The notes beneath the pieces are model-generated. The model had not been told where the DNA came from. It ran no database searches and was given only the letters and a program-made list of their open reading frames with translations. From RGIG464 sp045643185 (lineage in GTDB: Bacteria; Myxococcota_A; Bradymonadia; UBA4248), in contig JAZUKH010000186.1 in the NCBI GenBank assembly GCA_045643185.1, positions 1-29,442 on the forward strand: a DNA stretch of 29,442 bases. The letters run 5' to 3'. Made by a program: the position numbers and the translations under genes. Below are positions 23,920-29,442 of the stretch, piece by piece (positions within the stretch are counted from its first letter, which is position 1; every line of letters starts with the position of its first letter).

Positions 23920-25392
23920 CTAACACCGCGTGACAGCGTCGCACCAGGCTTTTCGCTTGTCGACGCGCCAAGCATCCGAAGCTTTTGGCTCAAAGACCGC
24001 GTCAGTCAAGGCACAACGGCCAAACTCGGTCACATTCTGGAACAAGCCAACGCCCAGCCCCGCGAACATGGCGGCGCCAAGTGCCGTCGTTTGAAGGCAT
24101 TTGGGGCGCTCAAGGCACACGTTCAAAAGGTCTGACTGCATCTGCATGAGCAGATCGTTGATGCTCGCGCCGCCATCGACTTTGAGGCGCTTAAGCGGCT
24201 GGTCAAGATCACGCACCATGGCTTCAAGCAAGTCTGTGTTTTGCTGGGCGATGCCCATGAGCGCTGCACGGGCGATGTGTGCGCGCGTCGTGGCGCGCGT
24301 GAGCCCGGAGATGGTGCCACGCGCCTCGGGGCGCCAGTGAGGCGCACCAAGCCCCGTCAAAGCGGGTACGACGACCACGCCATTTTCATCGTCGACACTT
24401 CGTGCAAGCGACTCGATTTGCGAAGATGATTCAATAATACCGAGTCCGTCACGAAGCCACTGCACCAACGCACCAGCGACGAAGGCGCTGCCTTCGAGCG
24501 CGTAACACACCTGATCACCGAGTTTCCAGGCACAAGTCGAAAGCAAACCGTGCTGCGACCGAACGATCTGCGAACCGGTGTTGAGCAGCAAAAACGCGCC
24601 AGTGCCGAAGGTGCACTTGGCCTGTCCGGGCACAAAGCAACTTTGACCAAACAGGGCGGCCTGTTGATCACCAGCGAGGCCAGCGATCGGAATGCCGTCG
24701 GGCAAACCAGGCACGTGTGCCGTGTAACCACAGATTGAGGCATTCGACACGATGCGCGGCAACATGGCGCGCGGAATGTTGAACAAGCGCAACAGCTCGT
24801 CGTCCCAGTCGACGCGTGAAAGATCCATCAACAGGGTGCGCGAAGCATTCGACGGGTCAGTCACGTGAACGCGCTGCCCAGTCAGTTGCCAGACGAGCCA
24901 GCTGTCGATCGTGCCAAACGCCAGTTTGCCGGCTTCGGCGTCGTTTTGGCGCCCGGTCTGGTCCAAGATCCAACGAATTTTTGTCGCTGAAAAGTAAGGA
25001 TCGGCGAGCAACCCCGTTTTTTGACGAATGAGCGGCTCATTGCCGTCAGCTTTGAGTTGCTGGCAATATGACGCCGTGCGGCGGCACTGCCAGACAATAG
25101 CGTTGTAGATCGGTCGACTGGTCTCACGCTCCCACACGACGGTGGTCTCACGCTGGTTCGTGACGCCGAGTGCCACGATGTCCTTCGCGTCGATCCGGGC
25201 TTTGGCGATCGCCGCGTCGATGGCAGCCAACACGGACTGCCAGATGTCGTCTGGGCGGTGTTCGACCCAGTCCGCATGCGGATAAACTTGTTGAAACTCG
25301 CTGGACGCACTGGCGCAGACGTTCAAATTCTCGTCGACGAGCAACACGGTGGTGGATGTGGTGCCCTGGTCGATAGCCATGATGTAGTGCAT
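23920..25392 (-). CDS. glpK: Glycerol kinase
   Basis: 490 residues from the ATG at 25390-25392 (GGCGGTGA 6-10 nt upstream; an in-frame GTG two codons earlier is also possible). It phosphorylates glycerol with ATP to glycerol 3-phosphate in the cytosol. FGGY-family signatures are intact: MAIDQGTTSTT at the N-terminus, WVEHRPDDIW, GVTNQRETTVVWER, PIYNAIVWQCRRT, GLAGDQQAALFGQ, CTFGTGAF. Its length is usual. The neighbours (groEL upstream, prs downstream) do not include glpF or glpD. The glpK-prs gap is 12 nt. A terminator-like hairpin lies 25 nt upstream of the start. Confidence 0.95.
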   Translation of the reverse strand: MHYIMAIDQGTTSTTVLLVDENLNVCASASSEFQQVYPHADWVEHRPDDIWQSVLAAIDAAIAKARIDAKDIVALGVTNQRETTVVWERETSRPIYNAIVWQCRRTASYCQQLKADGNEPLIRQKTGLLADPYFSATKIRWILDQTGRQNDAEAGKLAFGTIDSWLVWQLTGQRVHVTDPSNASRTLLMDLSRVDWDDELLRLFNIPRAMLPRIVSNASICGYTAHVPGLPDGIPIAGLAGDQQAALFGQSCFVPGQAKCTFGTGAFLLLNTGSQIVRSQHGLLSTCAWKLGDQVCYALEGSAFVAGALVQWLRDGLGIIESSSQIESLARSVDDENGVVVVPALTGLGAPHWRPEARGTISGLTRATTRAHIARAALMGIAQQNTDLLEAMVRDLDQPLKRLKVDGGASINDLLMQMQSDLLNVCLERPKCLQTTALGAAMFAGLGVGLFQNVTEFGRCALTDAVFEPKASDAWRVDKRKAWCDAVTRC

Positions 25393-25416
25393 GTTCACCG
25401 CCGGAATGATTCAGGT

Positions 25417-25447
25417 AAAACAAAAGCCGGAGGCGATGGCCTTCGGC
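25417..25447 (-). terminator. Terminator-like hairpin between groEL and glpK
   Basis: GCCGGAGGC (25426-25434), loop GATG, GCCTTCGGC (25439-25447). On the minus strand one pair is an A/C mismatch, and the stem is followed by TTTTGTTTT. It lies about 115 nt after the groEL stop and 25 nt before the glpK start. Confidence 0.55.
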
Positions 25448-25497
25448 CTTTGTAAAGAGGTTGGCACACGGGGCGAGTGTATAGACCCAGTGTCTAA

Positions 25498-25549
25498 GCG
25501 GCGTATTGTGGGCAACGCCCACGATAGCCGCGCGGGGGAGCGATCCCCC
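25498..25549. repeat. Bulged-G hairpin followed by GGGGGA/TCCCCC hairpin
   Basis: GCGGC-G-TATTGTGGGC, loop AAC, GCCCACGATA-GCCGC (25498-25529, one wobble), then GGGGGA GCGA TCCCCC (25534-25549). It has the same two-part layout as 16220-16266 and 22833-22956. It lies just downstream of groEL. Confidence 0.85.
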
Positions 25550-25563
25550 GTTCAAAACACGAC

Positions 25564-27201
25564 TTATTCGCAGTCGTCGCAGCCGTAGCCGCAACCGCCA
25601 CCGCAGTGACATTTTTTGTCGTCATCTTTGGGTTTATCGATGATGACGGCTTCGGTCGTGAGCAAAAGGCCGGCGACACTGGCGGCGTTGGTGAGCGCCA
25701 CGCGGGCGACCTTGGCGGGATCGAGAATACCGGCCGCGATCAGGTCGCAGTAGGTATCGTTCGCGGCGTTGTAACCGAACGAGAACGTGTCATTTTCGAG
25801 CACTTTACTGACGACGACGCTGGCTTCGACGCCGGCGTTGCGGGCGATCTGACGAGCCGGTTCTTCGATCGCGCGGCGAAGGATGCCCACACCGAATTTT
25901 TCGGCTTCGGAGCAATCGACAGCGTCGAGCACTTTGGTCGCACGAAGAAGCGCCGTACCACCACCGGGGATGACACCTTCTTCGGAGGCGGCGCGCGTCG
26001 CATGGAGGGCATCGTCGACGCGGTCTTTGCGTTCTTTCATCTCGGCTTCCGTCGCGGCACCAATTTTAATGACGGCCACGCCACCACTGAGTTTGGCCAG
26101 ACGTTCCTGAAGTTTTTCGCGATCGTAATCGCTCTTGGTCTCAACGATCTGGTTTTTGATCTGAGCGACGCGTTCGTCGATGGCAGCGGCATCACCACGG
26201 CCGTCCACGATGATCGTGCTGTCCTTGGTCAACGTGATCTGACGCGCCGTCCCGAGCATATCGAGCTTCGTGGCTTCGAGTTTCATGCCGAGTTCTTCGC
26301 TGATGACCTGACCCTTCGTGAGAACGGCGATATCCTGCAACATGGCTTTGCGGCGATCACCAAAGCCCGGGGCTTTGACAGCCGCGACTTTGAGCGTACC
26401 ACGGAGGCGGTTCACGACGAGCGTGGCGAGTGCTTCGCCGTCGATGTCTTCAGCAATGATGAGCAACGGTTTGCCCGTGCGAAGAACGTCTTCGAGCACA
26501 GGAACGAGGTCTTTCATCGTGCTGATCTTCTTGTCGACGATCAGGATGTAGGGATCGTCAAGAACGCAGGTCATGCGTTCGGAATCCGTGACGAAATAAG
26601 GCGAAAGGTAGCCACGATCGAATTCCATACCTTCGACGACTTCGAGAACGGTGTCCATACCTTTGGCTTCTTCGACCGTGATGACGCCTTCGGCACCGAC
26701 TTTTTCCATGGCTTCGGCGATGAGATCGCCGACGACCGTGTCACCGTTGGCCGAGATCGTGCCGACCTGGCGAATGTCGTTGGTATCCTTGGTCTGACGG
26801 GCATTCGCGGCGATGAATTCGACGACTTTGGCAACGCCTTTGTCGATACCGCGTTTGAGTGCCATCGGGTTGTGACCCGCCGTCACGTAACGAATGCCTT
26901 CGCGATAAATCGCTTCGGCGAGCACCGTGGCGGTCGTCGTGCCATCGCCCGCCACATCGGCGGTCTTGCTGGCAACTTCGCGAACCATCTGCGCACCGAG
27001 GTTTTGCGACATGTCTTTGAGTTCAACTTCTTTGGCCACGCTCACACCGTCTTTCGTGACTTTGGGCGAGCCATAGGTCTTGTCGATCACGACGTTACGG
27101 CCCTTCGGACCAAGGGTCGTTTTGACCGTGCGCGCCAACATTTCGACGCCTTCGAGAAGTTTTTTACGGGCTGCTTCGTTATAAATGATCTCTTTTGCCA
27201 T
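25564..27201 (-). CDS. groL: Chaperonin GroEL with cysteine-rich tail
   Basis: 545 residues, usual length. It is the 60-kDa chaperonin that folds proteins in the GroES-capped chamber using ATP. Nucleotide-site motifs are intact (TLGPKGRN near 29-36, ADVAGDGTTTATV near 81-93 with catalytic Asp86, VIPGGGTALL). The C-terminus is not the usual GGM repeat: residues 531-545 read CHCGGGCGYGCDDCE, five cysteines and one histidine, confirmed at codon level (25567-25611). In GroEL this tail lies at the floor of the chamber, so this form could bind metal or form disulfides. The ribosome binding site AAAGAGA is moderate. groES lies 68 bp upstream. Confidence 0.97.
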   Translation of the reverse strand: MAKEIIYNEAARKKLLEGVEMLARTVKTTLGPKGRNVVIDKTYGSPKVTKDGVSVAKEVELKDMSQNLGAQMVREVASKTADVAGDGTTTATVLAEAIYREGIRYVTAGHNPMALKRGIDKGVAKVVEFIAANARQTKDTNDIRQVGTISANGDTVVGDLIAEAMEKVGAEGVITVEEAKGMDTVLEVVEGMEFDRGYLSPYFVTDSERMTCVLDDPYILIVDKKISTMKDLVPVLEDVLRTGKPLLIIAEDIDGEALATLVVNRLRGTLKVAAVKAPGFGDRRKAMLQDIAVLTKGQVISEELGMKLEATKLDMLGTARQITLTKDSTIIVDGRGDAAAIDERVAQIKNQIVETKSDYDREKLQERLAKLSGGVAVIKIGAATEAEMKERKDRVDDALHATRAASEEGVIPGGGTALLRATKVLDAVDCSEAEKFGVGILRRAIEEPARQIARNAGVEASVVVSKVLENDTFSFGYNAANDTYCDLIAAGILDPAKVARVALTNAASVAGLLLTTEAVIIDKPKDDDKKCHCGGGCGYGCDDCE

Positions 27202-27269
27202 TGTTTTAATCTCTTTATCTTTGGTTTGACCGCTGGCGGCGTCTGCGCACCACGCGGTGATCCTTTGTT

Positions 27270-27557
27270 TTAGTCTTCAATCACTGCAAGAACGTCGTCT
27301 GCACGAAGGATGACCATTTCCTCGCCATCGATCTTGACTTCCGTCCCTGAATATTTACCAAACAGAACGACTTCACCGGGTTTGACATCGATCGGCTGAT
27401 GCGAACCATCCTTGCTGCGTTTGCCGGGACCGACCGCCATCACGAGCGCCTTGGTCGGTTTTTCTTTCGCCGAATCAGGAATAATAATGCCGCCACGGCT
27501 GACGGTCTCCTGTTCGAGTCTTTTCACCAGAATATTGTCATTCAACGGTTTCATCAT
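27270..27557 (-). CDS. groS: Co-chaperonin GroES
   Basis: 95 residues with the complete family pattern: MKPLNDNILVKR, the mobile loop EQETVSRGGIIIPDSAKEK that docks on GroEL, VGPGKR, VKPGEVVLFGKYSGTEVKIDGEE, ILRADDVLAVIED. It caps GroEL. Two adjacent ATG codons can serve as start (27557 or 27554), with AAGGAG (27568-27573) 10-13 nt upstream. No CIRCE operator (TTAGCACTC-N9-GAGTGCTAA) is visible upstream. A terminator lies only 10 nt before the ribosome binding site. Confidence 0.97.
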   Translation of the reverse strand: MMKPLNDNILVKRLEQETVSRGGIIIPDSAKEKPTKALVMAVGPGKRSKDGSHQPIDVKPGEVVLFGKYSGTEVKIDGEEMVILRADDVLAVIED

Positions 27558-27582
27558 CGTTTATTTTCTCCTTCTATCCATG

Positions 27583-27608
27583 AAAAAAGCCGAATTTTTC
27601 AACTCGGC
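27583..27608 (-). terminator. Intrinsic terminator between membrane-protein gene and groES
   Basis: On the minus strand GCCGAGTT-GAAA-AATTCGGC (27608-27589) is an 8-bp stem with a GAAA tetraloop, followed by six T (27588-27583). It is 20 nt after the previous stop and 10 nt before the groES ribosome binding site. Confidence 0.85.
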
Positions 27609-27627
27609 CTTACGACAGAAAACAAAC

Positions 27628-28332
27628 TTATGCACCCTTTCCGTTCAGACAAGTATTTTTTTGACGAATTCCGTGCCACAAAAACACATAACCGAAGCCC
27701 AAAAGAATGAGGAACGGCCACAACACGTCGAGAAACAGGTCAAACGCCCAGGCGGCATCCATGGCCCGTCCCTCAAACCAGAGCGGATCGAACGCCCGGA
27801 CCACGCTGACGACCCAGCGGATCAGCACGCCAAGGTTGACACAGGCCACGAGCATGACGGCCAACCACGAGCGTTTGCGCGCCACTGGCTTGGGCGTGCG
27901 TTCAAACTCAGTGACGAGGTCATGCACGACGGATCGCTTGCCCGTATCGAGCTTTTTCATGCGCACAAGCAGGTCATCACGGTCAAATGACGTCACAGCC
28001 TGACCGGGATACAAGAAATAACTGCCCATGATCCGGCAGCCGATCGCGGAAAGCAACTGAATGACGGCAAAACCGGCAACGATCGCCAACCAGGTCGTGT
28101 TGTTTTGAATCAAAACATCGTCGAGTCCTTCACACACGAGCGAAAACACGATCAAGTAGAGCAACATCATCACGAGCTGCATGAGCGCACCGAACATCAC
28201 GCCGATCAACGCACCGCGCATGTAAGGCAAACGAGCAAAGTTGTGCGACAGAAGCAAACACCCTGGAAAAACGCCCATAAACCCGGCACAGGTGATCTGA
28301 CGCAGTGAAAACATAGAAAAAAAGCGCGCCAT
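27628..28332 (-). CDS. Polytopic membrane protein, function unknown
   Basis: 234 residues with about five hydrophobic segments (roughly 8-28, 40-68, 80-105, 155-178, 198-222) and a charged loop at about 118-152 (FDRDDLLVRMKKLDTGKRSVV). The N-terminal part, GFMGVFPGCLLLSHNFARL, loosely resembles small bacterial membrane proteins with an LLxxNxxxL turn; no family can be named with confidence. The first ATG (28330-28332) lies in the loop edge of a terminator hairpin. A second ATG at 28312-28314 follows the T-run directly. Neither has a good ribosome binding site, so the true start is uncertain. Confidence 0.65.
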   Translation of the reverse strand: MARFFSMFSLRQITCAGFMGVFPGCLLLSHNFARLPYMRGALIGVMFGALMQLVMMLLYLIVFSLVCEGLDDVLIQNNTTWLAIVAGFAVIQLLSAIGCRIMGSYFLYPGQAVTSFDRDDLLVRMKKLDTGKRSVVHDLVTEFERTPKPVARKRSWLAVMLVACVNLGVLIRWVVSVVRAFDPLWFEGRAMDAAWAFDLFLDVLWPFLILLGFGYVFLWHGIRQKNTCLNGKGA

Positions 28333-28346
28333 TTCTCACGGCGCGC
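28317..28346 (-). terminator. Intrinsic terminator overlapping the next gene's start
   Basis: Minus strand: GGCGCGC (28346-28340) pairs with GCGCGCC... (28330-28324), loop of 9, followed by seven T (28323-28317). It ends the sigma-4-like gene (27 nt behind its stop), but it also spans the first ATG of the membrane-protein gene. Confidence 0.8.
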
Positions 28347-28372
28347 CCCTCAACCTTGCTATATCTATAAAA

Positions 28373-28702
28373 TTAAGCGAATTCCTTGAAATCGAACTGC
28401 TGAACAAAAGCATTCAATTCTGCCCCGGAGTGACCTTCCGACACGGGCACATTGCCTTCGAGATCAGCGATATTGGCCGCTTCCATCAACGAAACGCGGT
28501 TTCGCGTGTCTTCGCTGGCTGCCACGGCATATTCAAGCATCTTATCATCCGCTTCAGAAAGACCGAAGTGCATACGAATGATCTTTTCTTCCATCGGTTC
28601 AAGAAAATCATAGGAAGATGCTTCGTGAGAAGCCATTTGTTTTTCGATCGTTGCAACTTTAGCTTGTTTCTTGGGGGATAATGTTTTTTGACGTTCGTTC
28701 AC
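28373..28702 (-). CDS. Small protein resembling sigma-70 region 4
   Basis: 109 residues, GTG start (28700-28702) with GGAGA about 9 nt upstream. Residues about 34-81 align without a gap to region 4 of RpoD: LEPMEEKIIRMHFG against LTAREAKVLRMRFG, then LEY..., then TRNRVSLMEA against TRERIRQIEA, about 16 of 48 identical by eye (E. coli sequence recalled from memory). In the recognition helix the residues that contact the -35 element in RpoD (E585, R588, Q589) are Asn, Ser and Leu here; R584 is kept. No region 2 or 3 is present. It could be a sigma mimic that binds the RNA polymerase beta flap, a decoy, or a chance helix-turn-helix-like fold. Its own terminator follows. Confidence 0.6.
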   Translation of the reverse strand: MNERQKTLSPKKQAKVATIEKQMASHEASSYDFLEPMEEKIIRMHFGLSEADDKMLEYAVAASEDTRNRVSLMEAANIADLEGNVPVSEGHSGAELNAFVQQFDFKEFA

Positions 28703-28826
28703 GGATATGTCTCCATCGGGAAATGAAACAATCGGTTCAAAAATAAACCGAGATTATGCCCCAAAATACGCTTTACGCCCAAAACGTCAAATTTTTCAGA
28801 TTCGATGTTACCCCAGACGGCGCTTT

Positions 28827-28869
28827 GTCTGGTCAGTAATTCAAGCTCCCAGCCGTAGCGAAGCCGAAG
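28827..28869. repeat. Dispersed intergenic repeat, second copy
   Basis: Matches 19410-19452 at about 38 of 43 bases. The 3' part differs: here CGAAGAC/AGTCTTCG forms a short hairpin near 28865-28879. It lies in the 270-bp gap upstream of the sigma-4-like gene, along with a TGTGTCA/TGACACA inverted repeat (28902-28919). Confidence 0.7.
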
Positions 28870-28918
28870 ACAGTCTTCGTTGACGTTCCCCTAAACGTGG
28901 CTGTGTCATTTTTGACAC

Positions 28919-28954
28919 AAAAAAAAGCGCAGGCTTGAAGGACCTGCGCTTTTT
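28919..28954 (-). terminator. Bidirectional intrinsic terminator
   Basis: AGCGCAGG (28926-28933) pairs with CCTGCGCT (28943-28950). A-run 28919-28926 gives a T-run on the minus strand, and T-run 28950-28954 serves the plus strand. It lies about 20 nt after the stop of the last gene. Confidence 0.9.
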
Positions 28955-28972
28955 GATCAACCTATATTAATG

Positions 28973-29442
28973 TTAGCGACCGCGTCTGGAACGACCACCA
29001 CCATTGTTGCCGCTGTTACGGCTGCTGCTGCCGCGACTCGTGAAGCTGGGGCTGCTGCTGCCGCGGCTGGAGCCGGCACTGGAGCTGGCGCCGCGACGAC
29101 GGCTGTTGTTCTCATCCTCGTCATCATCCGAGTAGGAGGATTTGCCGGAGGGATAGTCAACGCGGGAAGGACGACTGGCGCTTGAGGAAGCCGGGCGGCT
29201 AGCCGAGCTGGAGCTGGGACGCGTGATCGTCGTGCCAGCCGGACGGCTCGTCGTCGTCGAGGCGTGACGACTGGACGAATTGCCGAGTACCGGGCTCGTC
29301 GAAGAGCTGGCGGGACGGCTTGCGCTCGTCGAAGCCGGGCGGCTAGCACTCGTCGAAGAGGGGCGGCTGGTACTCGTCGAAGCAGGACGGCTCACGCTGT
29401 TATTATTGTTCACAGGGCGGCTGGTACTCGTCGAAGCAGGAC
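28973..29442 (-). CDS. Ser/Arg/Pro-rich repeat protein, 5' end outside window
   Basis: At least 155 residues; the frame is open to the window edge, so the start lies beyond 29442 and the GTG at 29411-29413 should not be taken as the start. Visible sequence begins with repeats of the type (S/A)SRPAST(S/T)TSRP, then an acidic patch (SSYSDDDEDENNS), then a Ser/Gly/Asn/Arg tail ending GGRSRRGR. It is low complexity and probably disordered. No domain can be named from this fragment. It may be the tail of a longer secreted or membrane protein. A terminator follows 20 nt downstream. Confidence 0.7.
   Translation of the reverse strand, partial: PASTSTSRPVNNNNSVSRPASTSTSRPSSTSASRPASTSASRPASSSTSPVLGNSSSRHASTTTSRPAGTTITRPSSSSASRPASSSASRPSRVDYPSGKSSYSDDDEDENNSRRRGASSSAGSSRGSSSPSFTSRGSSSRNSGNNGGGRSRRGR

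Noticed and set aside
25606..27273. A 555-codon open frame on the plus strand, antisense to groEL.
   Set aside because: It is exactly opposite a certain groEL gene; codon bias of the real gene keeps this frame open. The product has no family resemblance and is Asp/Phe/His-rich in a way typical of antisense frames.
27558..27627. A heat-shock (sigma-32) promoter or CIRCE operator before groES.
   Set aside because: No CIRCE inverted repeat is present. A TTGAAA is present in the terminator loop, but a matching -10 (CCCCATnT) is not, so no call is made.

Overview
The window looks like a chromosomal segment of a Gram-negative bacterium of the Myxococcota or a related deltaproteobacterial lineage. 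This is inferred from gene content, not from a marker gene. The evidence is a Hanks-type kinase fused to an AAA-type ATPase and TPR repeats, large lipoproteins with repeated DxxxNGxETDxDCGG cysteine modules and lamin-tail-like domains, an orphan N-terminal domain of a myxobacterial-type AAA+ ATPase, an outer-membrane beta-barrel protein and many lipoproteins. Base composition is moderate and varies strongly inside some genes. No phage, IS element, CRISPR array or resistance gene was seen.

Layout. 1-7.1 kb: a tandemly duplicated terminator; a minus-strand M74 (MepA-like) murein endopeptidase lipoprotein with a HEAT-like tail; a divergent outer-membrane protein; then the 1264-residue kinase/ATPase/TPR protein. 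7.1-8.7 kb: a minus-strand pair, a lipoprotein and a truncated AAA+ N-terminal domain, behind a recognisable promoter flanked by a long inverted repeat. 8.7-14.3 kb: two tandem paralogous cysteine-rich lipoproteins that differ in the copy number of a 96-bp internal repeat and share upstream and downstream control sequences. 14.5-19.3 kb: an M18 aminopeptidase with a terminator abutting its ribosome binding site, and a 1010-residue lipoprotein of lamin-tail and cysteine modules. 19.6-22.8 kb: an unknown helical protein, a DUF58 protein, a two-gene tRNA-Cys operon with a strong stable-RNA promoter, and FxsA. 23.0-27.6 kb: prs, glpK, groEL and groES. 27.6-29.4 kb: a membrane protein, a small protein resembling sigma-70 region 4, and the end of a Ser/Arg/Pro-rich protein cut by the window edge.

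How it fits together. Much of the window encodes the cell envelope: secreted or lipid-anchored proteins, a murein hydrolase and membrane proteins. Housekeeping genes (glpK-prs, groESL, tRNA-Cys, M18 peptidase) are interleaved. From 7 kb on, every gene is on the minus strand. Intrinsic terminators repeatedly sit within about 25 nt of the next start codon, so the start sites or read-through control of those genes need explaining.

The points most worth a second look are: a family of intergenic hairpins with a conserved bulged G and variable tips; a tRNA-Cys copy whose universally conserved U33 is G; a GroEL with a cysteine-rich tail in place of the usual GGM tail; a stand-alone sigma region 4 look-alike lacking the usual -35 contact residues; and the tandem repeat-variable lipoproteins.
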